This document shows positions 15,500 to 23,858 of a stretch of DNA of 54,581 bases, piece after piece. Below the pieces are notes generated by a model. That model saw only the letters and a list, made by a program, of their open reading frames with translations. It ran no database searches and was not told the DNA's origin. Position numbers and translations under genes: made by a program. The stretch is from STD2-77 sp964503935 (lineage in GTDB: Bacteria > Patescibacteriota > Minisyncoccia > JAHIHE01 > JAGLIN01), in NCBI GenBank assembly GCA_964503935.1, contig CAZDCJ010000001.1:1-54581 (forward strand), in the 5' to 3' direction. Each line of letters opens with the position of its first letter. Position 1 is the stretch's first letter.

Positions 15500-15770
15500 T
15501 TGTCAACCTGCCAGACTCCGATCCAAGACCGACTTGATTTACTCAATAAAACCCACATCCTGAAGCAAATCCCACATCTTGTCATTCTGAGCACTTGGCG
15601 ATCCGAGTATAAACTCCGCGAAGAATCCCTTCATTACCGCTTCTCTTACCTATCATCACAAGTACTAATACTATATGAAATCAAATATCCTCGGACATTT
15701 CCCGTTTTGGGCATAAAAAAATGAGATAATTGTAAAATCATCCCTTCTTGAACAGATCCGACCCATACGG
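15500..15770. other. Gap without a supported gene
   Basis: Between the pyrFE promoter and the gene at 15771 I see only weak, repeat-like fragments (for example CTTGTCATTCTGAGC at about 15576). The plus-strand frame 15464-15724 has no SD or promoter and unusual composition. Confidence 0.5.
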
Positions 15771-16295
15771 TCAGATCATCTTTTCTTCTTCACTTAAGAC
15801 TATCTCTTTTATATTTCCAGAGAAATCAATCTCAAGGATCTTTACCGCCCTATCCGTTACTTTGTCCAGGATCACATAAAACATCAGGACCCTTTCGATT
15901 TCCGGATATTTTTCCCTCACGATACGGCCTGCTTCTAGGAGACTCCTCATGTGATCTGCCTGCTCGCGCGCATCATCCCCTCTATATTTTGGCCAAAAAC
16001 CGCAATAGTTATGATCCGCGATTACACATACTTTGGCCCCATGATGGAAATACGCTCCGAAATCCAGCCACAAGGATATCCTTTTACAGAATATCTTCAG
16101 ATACTCAATTATATCGCTTATGAAATAGCCTTTCCTTATCCTGAAACCGTAAGTGATGGTCTTTGAGCCGCCGGCGGTAGTGAGAATATCCATTTCCTTA
16201 AAGCCGTATATCCTTTTCAAGCATTTCCGCACCACAGCCACAGCCCTATAATCTCCACATGCGATAAGTATGGCATGGGATATGAAAAGTTGCAT
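15771..16295 (-). CDS. Divergent beta-carbonic-anhydrase-like protein
   Basis: 174 aa. It aligns block by block with the carbonic-anhydrase-like protein at 45740-46171: ILIACGDYR with LLIRCMDFR, DILTTAGGSKTI with DVISLAGASKSL, and HHGAKVCVIADHNYCGF with HHAERVIIFHHSDCGAY. Beta-carbonic anhydrases bind zinc through Cys-His-Cys in CxDxR and HxxC; both motifs remain here (CGDYR, HNYC), so a metal site is plausible. The first helix is followed by an unusual aromatic, Cys-containing segment (YLKIFCKRISLWLDFGAYF). Activity is inferred, not shown. It is an isolated gene. Confidence 0.6.
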   Translation of the reverse strand: MQLFISHAILIACGDYRAVAVVRKCLKRIYGFKEMDILTTAGGSKTITYGFRIRKGYFISDIIEYLKIFCKRISLWLDFGAYFHHGAKVCVIADHNYCGFWPKYRGDDAREQADHMRSLLEAGRIVREKYPEIERVLMFYVILDKVTDRAVKILEIDFSGNIKEIVLSEEEKMI

Positions 16296-16450
16296 GATAT
16301 TTCCCGCTTTCGTATCCTCGTGAATAGTATTCGCTCCTATATATTTTTGTTTTGCCTATTTGGGCAGAGTTAATTCTACCTCAACCGTATCCGAAGTCAA
16401 GGGTACGCAAAAATCATCCTCCGGGACGGCTGAGCAGTAACAAAATCGCG

Positions 16451-16476
16451 CAAAATAAAAAAACGCTGATCGCGCT
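16451..16476 (-). terminator. Weak terminator after the first AtpZ-like gene
   Basis: On the minus strand AGCGC and GCGTT (one G-U pair) around a five-base loop, followed by TTTTTTATTTT. Confidence 0.45.
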
Positions 16477-16484
16477 TCTTGCAT

Positions 16485-16832
16485 CTAAGGCCATCTTTCA
16501 GGCCTACCCACTATCTTTTTCAGGAAATTCTTGCGCTTATCGCTGCCGATAAGAGGTCCCAAGAGCCAGAGGATATCATAGATCGAGACGGGTATGGACA
16601 GCCCCAGACACAACAATAGGAAAATCGGAGGGCCTGTCGATAGCTTGTCGTCGAGATACATACCGAGCAAGATGAAACTTCCAGCAATGATACCGACGGT
16701 GATGGTAAGATTAGATACCAGCGCCAACGCATAATCCATGTCGATATCCGTACGCAGTCCGTTTTCATGCCCGGCTTTGGGAACCTTCTTAACGTCCATT
16801 CCGCGAGATTCGTCTTCTTCCGTGCTTTTCAT
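16485..16832 (-). CDS. AtpZ/AtpI-like small membrane protein
   Basis: 115 aa. A charged N-terminus (about 35 residues) is followed by two helices with the family's GSFILLGMYLDDKL and IPVSIYDILWLL pattern, ending in a basic tail. AtpZ/AtpI proteins assist F1Fo-ATP synthase assembly or Mg2+ supply and normally precede atpB; here no atp gene is nearby. A second copy lies at 17105-17416 (shared SDKRKNFL/SEKRKNFL). No SD visible. Confidence 0.8.
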   Translation of the reverse strand: MKSTEEDESRGMDVKKVPKAGHENGLRTDIDMDYALALVSNLTITVGIIAGSFILLGMYLDDKLSTGPPIFLLLCLGLSIPVSIYDILWLLGPLIGSDKRKNFLKKIVGRPERWP

Positions 16833-17049
16833 ATGATTCTGTTACTTCTAAATCTGCCTCCGGCGTCATGTTTACCGAAAATAGCCATTCTGTTGTCAAT
16901 GAGCAATGCCGGACTCATGATCCGGTATCTTTATTATGGTCTTCTCCGCCATGCATATATGCCCTTTTCGAAGCCCTTATGCACAGCGAATCATATTATA
17001 CACCTTTCTTAACTTCCTGTCACTACCCTGGAAAATATTCCCGGGAAAC

Positions 17050-17072
17050 AAAAAAACGGGTCCTGAAACCCG
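17050..17072 (-). terminator. Rho-independent terminator
   Basis: On the minus strand CGGGT and ACCCG around a six-base loop, followed by seven T. It ends the unit of 17105-17416, so the two AtpZ-like genes are transcribed separately. Confidence 0.7.
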
Positions 17073-17104
17073 CTCTTGTATCGACTGCCCGCAAGTTTTC
17101 CCTC

Positions 17105-17416
17105 CTACTTCTGTTTCTTCTTCCTCCCAAGGAAATTCTTGCGCTTCTCGGAACCGATGATGGGCTCTAGGAGCCAATAGATGTCATATATAGAGACAAC
17201 GATGGAAAGACCGAGGCCGAGGAAGGTAAAGACAGGATATCCGCTCGGAAAGCGTTTGTCGAGGTATATGCCAGCAAGAATGAAACTCCCGGCGATGAGA
17301 GCGATGGAAATTCCGAGCTTCGACACAAGTTCCAGCGCGAAGAACATTTCGCGATTTGTCCGCTTGTTCTTTTCTTCCTGGGTCTCTTTGGGTTTTTGAG
17401 GATAGTTTTCGGGCAT
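17105..17416 (-). CDS. AtpZ/AtpI-like small membrane protein (second copy)
   Basis: 103 aa with the same layout as 16485-16832: a charged start, then GSFILAGIYLDKRFPSGYP and LGLGLSIVVSIYDIYWLL helices and a very basic end (GRKKKQK). The two are paralogues about 270 bp apart, each with its own terminator. Family assignment is firm from the helix pattern; the exact role is unknown because the ATP synthase operon is elsewhere. Confidence 0.8.
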   Translation of the reverse strand: MPENYPQKPKETQEEKNKRTNREMFFALELVSKLGISIALIAGSFILAGIYLDKRFPSGYPVFTFLGLGLSIVVSIYDIYWLLEPIIGSEKRKNFLGRKKKQK

Positions 17417-17468
17417 AGGATAACTAAGTTAACACTTAATGTATGATTATAAGAGGTGGGCCATATTT

Positions 17469-17580
17469 TGTCATCTCGAAGGAGCAATGCGACTGAGAGA
17501 TCTAGAATGAGTCTGCTTTCCTCGCTTCGTAAAGCTCTTAGATTCCTTACTCTCGCCTAACGGCTTGGTTCAAAATGACA
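17469..17580 (+). repeat. Dispersed palindromic repeat (TGTCAT-ended)
   Basis: 112 bp with inverted ends TTTGTCAT and ATGACAAA. The rest of the 17417-17777 gap holds similar degenerate pieces (for example GGGAATGACAGG at about 17717) and no supported gene. Confidence 0.55.
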
Positions 17581-17777
17581 AATACTGGATTCCCGCCGGA
17601 ATTTATACTCGGCTTGCCAAGTGTTCAGGATGAAAAAAGGGTCGTTCCGCAAGATTAAAGAGGATTTAAATCTTTGAAGCAGCACTTCCCGCATAATCCC
17701 GGATTCCCGACTTCTCGGGAATGACAGGTCAAGTAAGGTTATCGGATTGTAAGTTACGGGTCATAAGCCATGCGCTA

Positions 17778-19040
17778 TCAGTTGTCTGTCCCCGCACTCT
17801 TTCCCGCCAGATGCCCGGTACTCCAGGCTTCCTGAAGATTGTATCCGCCCGTGGGCGCATCGAGATCCAGTACTTCGCCTGCGAAATACAGATTGTCGAT
17901 GTTCTTCGACTTCATCGTCTTCGGATCTGTCTCGCGAAGGCTCACGCCGCCCGATGTGATGACCGCCTTGTCGAACCCTACCACCCCCCTCACATTCACT
18001 TCCATTTCTTTGAGAAGATGGACTAGCTTTTTCCTCTCCTCCTTCGTCACTAAGTTCACTTTCTTCTCCGCATCGATTCCCGAAAGACGGATGATTGCCG
18101 GAATGAGTTTCTGAGGCAGGAGCTCATCAAGGGCATTCTTGAACATCCGGTTCTGGTTCTCGATAAAGTCCTTCTGTACCCGAAGGTCTAGTTCCGCAAA
18201 TGTTAGCGCCGGCTTATAGTCGATAATGAGCTTCACCTTCCCACCAGAAAGAAGCTCGCCGATCTTCTTGCTCATGTCCAGCACTATCGGCCCGCTCATA
18301 CCATCGTCGGTAAAGATCGCCTCGCCGAATCTCTCGTCCTGCTTCTTGTTATCCCGGTAGACGCCAATACGCACGTTCTTGAGACTCAACCCCTCCAGCT
18401 CGCCAACCCATCTTTCTTCCAGCCTCACGGGCGTGAGCGCGGGCCTGGGCGCTGTGACTTTCTGCCCGACCTTTTCCGCCCACCGGAACCCATCGCCGCT
18501 TGAGCCGGAGTACGGATAAGAGAGCCCGCCCGTCGCGATGATAATATTCTTGAATCCTATCTCTGTCTTACTATCTTTGAGTTTGATTCCGATAATCTTC
18601 TTATCCCTCGTGACCAGATCGGAAACCTGGATATCTTTCATTATCCTGACCTTATTCTTCCGAAGTTCGTCAAACAAAACTCCCCGCACATCTTCCGCCT
18701 TATCGCTTACCGGGAATATCCGGCCGCCCCGTTCAGCTTTCGTCGGAAGTCTTCTGGAATTGAAGAAATTTATCGTCTCCTGGGGACCGAAATCGTTGAA
18801 AGCGGTATATAGGAATTTCCCATTCCGTCCAAAAGCTTCCAGAAACTTGCGCTTGTCCTTTTCCGCATTGGTGATATTGCATCTTCCTTTGCCGGTCATC
18901 ATCAGCTTGATTCCCAGCTCCGAATTACGCTCCAAAAGGACAGTTTTCGCGCCCTGCGCACTAGCGGCAATCGCTGCCATCATCCCCGCCGGCCCGCCGC
19001 CTATCACCAAAACATCGCATTCTAAGCCTTTTTCTGTCAT
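17778..19040 (-). CDS. NAD(P)/FAD-dependent oxidoreductase, HI0933/YhiN family
   Basis: 420 aa. The FAD-binding GGGPAGMMAAIAA lies at about residues 14-26. Family signatures include TGKGRCNITN, GGLSYPYSGSSGDG (about 175) and the C-terminal TGGYNLQEAWSTGHLAG. The enzymatic role of the family is unsettled (members have been called aminoacetone oxidases). Monocistronic, with no SD, and divergent from the ORFan at 19168. Confidence 0.92.
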   Translation of the reverse strand: MTEKGLECDVLVIGGGPAGMMAAIAASAQGAKTVLLERNSELGIKLMMTGKGRCNITNAEKDKRKFLEAFGRNGKFLYTAFNDFGPQETINFFNSRRLPTKAERGGRIFPVSDKAEDVRGVLFDELRKNKVRIMKDIQVSDLVTRDKKIIGIKLKDSKTEIGFKNIIIATGGLSYPYSGSSGDGFRWAEKVGQKVTAPRPALTPVRLEERWVGELEGLSLKNVRIGVYRDNKKQDERFGEAIFTDDGMSGPIVLDMSKKIGELLSGGKVKLIIDYKPALTFAELDLRVQKDFIENQNRMFKNALDELLPQKLIPAIIRLSGIDAEKKVNLVTKEERKKLVHLLKEMEVNVRGVVGFDKAVITSGGVSLRETDPKTMKSKNIDNLYFAGEVLDLDAPTGGYNLQEAWSTGHLAGKSAGTDN

Positions 19041-19100
19041 TTTGCTCTTTAATCATTATGTTGTAAGTATAGCCTGTTTCCTCGGACACGCAATGGATGT

Positions 19101-19128
19101 TTGACAAATTTATCATTTATGATATTAT
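19101..19128 (+). promoter_or_regulatory. Sigma70-type promoter
   Basis: A consensus TTGACA (19101-19106), a 16 bp spacer and TATTAT (19123-19128), about 40 bp before the ATG at 19168. Confidence 0.6.
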
Positions 19129-19167
19129 GAAAATCAAGCGCAAAATGCACTTTATAAAGAAGGGGGA

Positions 19168-20007
19168 ATGGTTCGATTCATAGCAGCAGACAATACAGAC
19201 AAGTTGATTCCTCTTATCACTCTCTATAAGGACTATATAAAGGCCGAAGATGATTTCCTTTCGCGATACAATGGTGATTTTTGGACCCATCTTCAGAAAG
19301 TTGATAGCGGGAAAAAGAACAAGGATCAACTCTATGAAAATGATCTAGATGTCATTTATCATTCCAAGGAATGCCAAGGTACCGTAGGATACCTTAGAGA
19401 GAAAACGAACATTATCAATTGTCTATTTTCTGAAGAATTAAGGCCTAAATTCTCCGAGGATCTCGGTGTTCACGTCACCGAAGAACTAAAAATCCAAAGG
19501 AACAAATGGCTCTTGAGTATTCTTTCTATCCTGGAAGCAGAAAATAACAAATTTTTCCTGGATATGATAATGACCAATATGTCCGGGATGACTTATGAAG
19601 AATTTAAAGCTATCTACACCAAGATAGTAGAGAAAGAGCGTAGTCTGGCAAAAAAAGTAGAGATAAGTGGAAAGAACGATCCGCGGATTACCAACTTGCA
19701 AAGATTGAGGGCATCAATGGTAAAAAGGATCATTGAAAAAGGTGCTGATGACGATAATTATAGACTAAAAATATCTTTCTGCTTAAGGGTAGAGACTTGT
19801 CTTACGGTCACAGCAAAGATATTAGAGAGGATAGCGAGATCGAAAAAAAAGTATGGTTTCGCGATTCCCAGGGAGAGTCTTATAATAATAGAAAGTCTAG
19901 AGAAGAACTATAAAGCTTTCGGGCTTACTAAAGATTCTAGACTGGTAAAGCTAACCCAACTATTATTATACGGAACGCATAAAAATAATACCCATAAAAA
20001 CGCCTAA
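19168..20007 (+). CDS. Hypothetical soluble protein (279 aa)
   Basis: Predicted to be mostly helical and charged, with no membrane segment and no recognised family. The middle has a Lys/Glu-rich helix (KAIYTKIVEKERSLAKKVE). The ATG at 19168 directly follows a G-rich stretch (AAGAAGGGGG), so the SD spacing is short. A/T-richer than the flanking conserved genes, which together with its isolated promoter and terminator suggests acquired DNA. Confidence 0.75.
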   Translation: MVRFIAADNTDKLIPLITLYKDYIKAEDDFLSRYNGDFWTHLQKVDSGKKNKDQLYENDLDVIYHSKECQGTVGYLREKTNIINCLFSEELRPKFSEDLGVHVTEELKIQRNKWLLSILSILEAENNKFFLDMIMTNMSGMTYEEFKAIYTKIVEKERSLAKKVEISGKNDPRITNLQRLRASMVKRIIEKGADDDNYRLKISFCLRVETCLTVTAKILERIARSKKKYGFAIPRESLIIIESLEKNYKAFGLTKDSRLVKLTQLLLYGTHKNNTHKNA

Positions 20008-20025
20008 AAAACGTTTTCTTTTTTT
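19996..20025 (+). terminator. Rho-independent terminator
   Basis: AAAACG and CGTTTT around a nine-base loop, followed by a run of T, overlapping the stop codon of 19168-20007. Confidence 0.7.
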
Positions 20026-20030
20026 ATATC

Positions 20031-20066
20031 AAAAAACACGCCGGCGGCGGACCGCTAGCGTGTTTT
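20031..20066 (-). terminator. Terminator of typA
   Basis: On the minus strand AAAACACGC pairs with GCGTGTTTT, with an inner GCGG/CCGC helix, followed by T. It is back to back with the plus-strand terminator at 19996-20025. Confidence 0.75.
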
Positions 20067-20084
20067 CATATCATACAATATTGA

Positions 20085-21884
20085 TCATTCCTCGGATACT
20101 TCCCTCTTGGCGCGGGTGCGGTCGAGCTCGGTCAGGAATTTCTTGCGAAGCCTGACGCTCTTGGGAGTGACTTCCATGAATTCGTCATCCTTCATGATCT
20201 CGAGTCCTCTCTCTAGCGTCACCTGAATTGCCGGAGTCAGCTTGATAGCATCGTCCGAGCCGCTGGCGCGCATGTTGGTGAGGTGCTTGCCCTTGATAGC
20301 GTTCACACCCATGTCGTTTCCCTTGGCGGTATTACCGATCACCATGCCTTCATAGACCTCCGTATTGGCATCGATATAGAGTGTGCCCCGATCCTGCAGA
20401 TTGAAGAGCGCATAAGCGAGCGCCTTGCCGGTCATAATAGAGACCATCGAGCCGACGTCATGCTTCTCGATCTCGCCCACGTGCGATTTGAAGCCGATGA
20501 CCTGCGTGCAGAGAATGCCTTCGCCTTTGGTGTCGATGATGAATTCGCCCCGGTATCCTAGGAGTCCGCGTGTCGGAATCTCGAAGATGAGCCGGACATT
20601 ATTTCCATCCTGCTTCATGTTGGTCATGACTCCTTTACGTTTGGACAATTTCTCGATCACCGTGCCTGACGATTCGCTAGGCACATCCACCGTGACCTCC
20701 TCGAAAGGTTCCAGCTTCTGGCCGTTCTCTTCCTTGATAATCACATGCGGCTGGGAGACCTGCAGCTCAAAACCCTCGCGGCGCATATTCTCGAGCAATA
20801 TCGCGACATGGAGTTCGCCCCGTCCAAAGACCTTGAACTGGTCGTTCTGTGAGAAATCCACCCGGAGACCCACGTTGATTTCCAATTCTTTTTCGAGCCG
20901 CTCGCGGATCTGGCGGATGGTCACATACTTGCCCTCGCGGCCTGCGAAAGGCGAATCGTTCACGAGAAAATTCAGAGAGATAGTCGGCTCATCTACGTTG
21001 ATAGCCGGCAAACTCTCCTGCTCCTCGCTCTTGCAGATAGTATCGCCGATATAGACATCACCCAGCCCCGCAAGCATCACGATATCCCCGGTCGTAGCCT
21101 CAAGTACTTCCTTGCGGTTCATGCCCTCGAAAGTGAAGAGTTTGATGATCTTTCCCTTCTGGATTTCGCCGGAGACTTTCTTGATGATGACTTCTTCCCC
21201 GCACCTTACCTTCCCCTCATAGATCCGAGCGATTGCGAGGCGCCCGACGAAATTATCATAAGCGAGATTGAAAGGCTGCAGCCGAAGCGGCAATCCTTCT
21301 TTTTTTACGGATGAAGCCGCCGGCACCTGCTCCAAGATCACGTCGAGAAGCGGATTGAGATCCTTCGACTCATCCCCTATCTTGCGCTTGGCAACGCCTT
21401 CGCGGCCGATGGCGTACAGCACTGTAAAATCGAGCTGCTCTTCGCTAGCCCCGAGGTCCATGAAAAGCTCCAACACCATCTCTTCGACTTCCTTCGGCCT
21501 TGCTGCCGGCTTGTCAATCTTATTGAGGACGACGATAGGCTTGAGTCCCAGTTCGAGAGACTTCTTGAGGACGAATTTGGTCTGCGGCATCGGACCTTCC
21601 TGAGCGTCCACCAAGAGGACCACCGAATCGATCGAACGGAGCACACGCTCCACTTCGCTTCCAAAATCGGAGTGCCCCGGCGTGTCCACGATGTTGATCT
21701 TGGTATCTTTATAGAAAACCGAGGTATTCTTGGAATAAATAGTAATCCCGCGCTCCTGCTCCAGAGCGTTGCTGTCCATGCTGACGTTATCGTCCGCCAT
21801 TCCAGTCTGTCTCATCAGCGCGTCTGTAAGCGTAGTCTTCCCGTGGTCTACGTGCGCGATGATCGCGATGTTTCGAATTTCCAT
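20085..21884 (-). CDS. typA: GTP-binding protein TypA/BipA
   Basis: 599 aa, the usual size. G motifs are AHVDHGKTTL (G1, about residues 9-18), the switch I threonine in ERGITIYSKN, DTPGHSDFGSEVER (G3) and NKIDKPAARP (G4). They are followed by EF-G-like domains II, III and V and the BipA-specific C-terminal domain (NLQDRGTLYIDANTEVYEG, then KGNDMGVNAIKGKHLTNMRA). TypA binds the ribosome and aids assembly and stress adaptation. Monocistronic, with a promoter at 21936-21964 and a strong terminator. No SD. Confidence 0.97.
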   Translation of the reverse strand: MEIRNIAIIAHVDHGKTTLTDALMRQTGMADDNVSMDSNALEQERGITIYSKNTSVFYKDTKINIVDTPGHSDFGSEVERVLRSIDSVVLLVDAQEGPMPQTKFVLKKSLELGLKPIVVLNKIDKPAARPKEVEEMVLELFMDLGASEEQLDFTVLYAIGREGVAKRKIGDESKDLNPLLDVILEQVPAASSVKKEGLPLRLQPFNLAYDNFVGRLAIARIYEGKVRCGEEVIIKKVSGEIQKGKIIKLFTFEGMNRKEVLEATTGDIVMLAGLGDVYIGDTICKSEEQESLPAINVDEPTISLNFLVNDSPFAGREGKYVTIRQIRERLEKELEINVGLRVDFSQNDQFKVFGRGELHVAILLENMRREGFELQVSQPHVIIKEENGQKLEPFEEVTVDVPSESSGTVIEKLSKRKGVMTNMKQDGNNVRLIFEIPTRGLLGYRGEFIIDTKGEGILCTQVIGFKSHVGEIEKHDVGSMVSIMTGKALAYALFNLQDRGTLYIDANTEVYEGMVIGNTAKGNDMGVNAIKGKHLTNMRASGSDDAIKLTPAIQVTLERGLEIMKDDEFMEVTPKSVRLRKKFLTELDRTRAKREVSEE

Positions 21885-21935
21885 ATATGTATGAATTTAA
21901 CCTAAAAAAATCAGCCCAGTTTTCACTGACGACTT

Positions 21936-21964
21936 ATTCTGGCATATTTTTTCTCCAGTGTCAA
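21936..21964 (-). promoter_or_regulatory. Promoter of typA
   Basis: On the minus strand: TTGACA (21959-21964), a 17 bp spacer and CAGAAT (21936-21941). It is divergent from the ORFan promoter at 21984. Confidence 0.6.
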
Positions 21965-21983
21965 TAGACTCAAAAAGAAACGA

Positions 21984-22012
21984 TTGACTTTTTCCTCTTG
22001 TTATGATATCCT
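21984..22012 (+). promoter_or_regulatory. Sigma70-type promoter
   Basis: TTGACT (21984-21989), a 17 bp spacer and TATCCT (22007-22012). The start site would be about 22019, giving a leader of about 16 nt. Confidence 0.55.
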
Positions 22013-22034
22013 AATATGCAACAGGTGATTGAAC

Positions 22035-22265
22035 ATGAGCGAAAATACGACCATCTGCATCTTAAAGGAAGCGGAAGAGGAGCTTGAGCTAGCACAAGAT
22101 TGCAATATCCTGCTGACAATTATATTGGAAAGAAGACGATCCTGGAACCGGAAAAGAGCCCATAGGCCGAATTCGGGACCTTATTCCAAGAAAAACCCCT
22201 GCAAGTGCATGAATTGCGGGCAATTCCTGACGAAAAAAAATTCTGCCGAGGAGTGTCCGGCATGA
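22035..22265 (+). CDS. Small hypothetical protein with Cys cluster (76 aa)
   Basis: ATG 22035 has AGGTGA six bases upstream, so it is preferred to the TTG at 22029. The first half is acidic and helical; the second is basic and ends with four cysteines (CKCMNCGQ then ECPA), which may form a zinc knuckle. Single-gene unit with a strong terminator directly behind it. No family recognised. Confidence 0.6.
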   Translation: MSENTTICILKEAEEELELAQDCNILLTIILERRRSWNRKRAHRPNSGPYSKKNPCKCMNCGQFLTKKNSAEECPA

Positions 22266-22266
22266 G

Positions 22267-22297
22267 AGGTCTGATATCCGTATCAGGCCTTATTTTT
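22267..22297 (+). terminator. Rho-independent terminator
   Basis: AGGTCTGATA and TATCAGGCCT form a 10 bp stem (one G-U pair) with a TCCG loop, then TATTTTT. Confidence 0.85.
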
Positions 22298-22301
22298 ATG
22301 C

Positions 22302-22538
22302 CTAATCCCAAAAGCTCCGGTACCACGGGTCGCACATATGGCCGTAAAGCGTCTGATTCTTCACATAGGCAATGAAATACGGCCTGTCTTTGCACAAGCT
22401 CCCGCACTGCCCTACCGGCCTAGTCGCGCAGTAATATTCCCAGACATAGAGACCCGACAATACCAATATCGCGACAATTATGAATTTCTTCGTCTTCGCC
22501 GAGGTAAGGATGGAGACGATTTTTGAGGTTATTTTCAT
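22302..22538 (-). CDS. Small membrane-anchored Cys-containing protein (78 aa)
   Basis: One hydrophobic helix (about residues 18-36) and a short outer domain with four Cys (YYCATRPVGQCGSLCKDRPY, then HMCDP), ending in WYRSFWD. The Cys pattern suggests disulfides or a metal site outside the membrane. It is convergent with 22035-22265, whose terminator ends 4 bp before this stop. No SD. Family unknown. Confidence 0.55.
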   Translation of the reverse strand: MKITSKIVSILTSAKTKKFIIVAILVLSGLYVWEYYCATRPVGQCGSLCKDRPYFIAYVKNQTLYGHMCDPWYRSFWD

Positions 22539-22740
22539 AAAGAGTCTTTATAAGATAAAAAGACGCATTCTTCCACAAGATCCGGCTGTCTTCATATTAT
22601 ATCCCGAAATGCCCGGAGTGTCATCTGAAATTACTGAATAGCAGATTTCGTTTTGCAAAATGCGGGAACGGTTCTCTGAACCGTTCCTTTTCGACCCTAC
22701 TCCGAAGAAGCGAATAAGGATATGAAGAAATAAAACTTCG

Positions 22741-22804
22741 AGGAGCAGATCTTAAGATCATGCTCCCGCTCCAAAAATGCGCGCGGACTGAAGTCCGCTA
22801 CTCC
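22741..22804 (+). repeat. Dispersed palindromic repeat (GGAGCAG/GCGCGCGG composite)
   Basis: A palindrome around TCTTAAGA (GGAGCAG...TGCTCC) joined to GCGCGCGGACTGAAGTCCGC and TACTCC. The same two-part composite occurs at 25819-25879 with a different centre (GGTTTAAACC). Confidence 0.7.
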
Positions 22805-22828
22805 AAAACACATAACCGACCTACTATC

Positions 22829-22873
22829 TGTCATTGCGAGGAGCGAGCGTAAGCGGACGACGCGGCAATCCCG
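22829..22873 (+). repeat. Partial TGTCATTGCGAG repeat
   Basis: Matches the left part of the 10605-10739 element (TGTCATTGCGAG, GCGAGCG, CGACG.GGCAA). The matching right end was not found. A TATCATTCCGGGC fragment of another subtype follows at about 22933-22960. The whole 22540-23139 gap is repeats, with no supported gene. Confidence 0.6.
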
Positions 22874-22987
22874 CCTGCACCAAGACTCCAGCGAGGCAAG
22901 TCCCTCTCCAGAGGGAAATTAACTCGATATATATCATTCCGGGCTTGAACCGGAATCTATCATCTGTTTCGCATTAACACTCTATCG

Positions 22988-23092
22988 TGTCATGCTGAAC
23001 TCGTTTCAGCATCTCCGTAATACAAGGCCTAAACCGCATATTTAGAATTGAACGCTACATATCGAAGATCCTAAAACAAGTTCAGGATGACA
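22988..23092 (+). repeat. Palindromic repeat, TGTCAT-CTGAAC subtype, copy 1
   Basis: 105 bp. The left end TGTCATGCTGAACTCGTTTC mirrors the right end AAAACAAGTTCAGGATGACA. The interior has TAATACAAGG, shared with the copies at 30385 and 45547 (ATATAAGG). Confidence 0.75.
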
Positions 23093-23139
23093 AATCAAAC
23101 AGTATCGCCCCAAAAAAGTAGGCAGTCTAAGATAAAATA

Positions 23140-23816
23140 TCAAAAACCTTTAATTATCTTAACTAAAACACTCTCCAGTTTATAGTAATCTTCATAATAA
23201 TCGATAAACGCGTCATATTCGTGTTCGTTATCTCCGTGAATCCTAATTTCAAGAAAAGAATTAGTGCCTAGTAAGGTCCACAAGTTCGGTTCAAAATAAT
23301 GTCTATACCCGTTAGGATTAAAATTATGATCGAAAAACTTATTTCTTGTCTCCGAAAATTTCTTTACGAATCTCTTTTCCTCTTCACTAAGACCCGACAC
23401 CAATTTCAATTCTTTCATTAGATCCACACACTTTTTACCATGATTGTAAAGATTGCACACACTAACACTAGAAAATTTAATCTCGAATAAATGCTCAGTA
23501 ATTGACTTCACTTTATTATATCTTAGCTGTTCAAAGCTATAATAGAACACTTTGAAATCATCATAAAAAACCTATAAAATTGCCTTTCTTTATTCCAGTG
23601 CTCACCGAAGGATTTAAATTTCCCTTGCCAGAACTCTTCAAGATCACTCAAGTTTTCCTGTACTCCTTGGTTTCGTTGAAATCTGCTAATAGCATATTCA
23701 TCACCATACAGAATTTGATCTTCGTTTCCTGACTGATGGCGAACTAATTTAGTTATAGTAGTCTCTTCTATCAAGTCTTCAATCTTTTTTAGATTTCGTA
23801 TTTTTTGGATTATCAT
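23140..23816 (-). pseudogene. Hypothetical gene split by a frameshift
   Basis: Two frames form one gene: the first from 23816 (ATG with AGGAGA SD, seven bases upstream) runs to about 23565, and the second continues to 23140. They join at six T on the minus strand (23565-23570); reading across with a -1 shift gives FYRFFYDDFKVFYYSFEQLR, a smooth helical join. The combined protein would be about 225 aa, acidic, helical and not recognised. A/T-rich compared with sufB upstream (42 bp). It may be a real pseudogene or a base-call error. Confidence 0.6.
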
Positions 23817-23858
23817 TTGGTACTCTCCTATTCTTACATTCATAATATTAGGTATAAC

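Noticed and set aside
15464..15724. 86-codon plus-strand frame
   Set aside because: No promoter, SD or recognisable features; overlaps the pyrFE promoter region.
22741..23092. Possible CRISPR array
   Set aside because: The repeats are palindromic elements of different types without regular spacing or spacers, and no cas genes are present.
23565..23570. Programmed -1 frameshift
   Set aside because: The site is not a complete X XXY YYZ heptamer in the zero frame and no downstream stimulatory hairpin was seen; a mutation or sequencing error is simpler.
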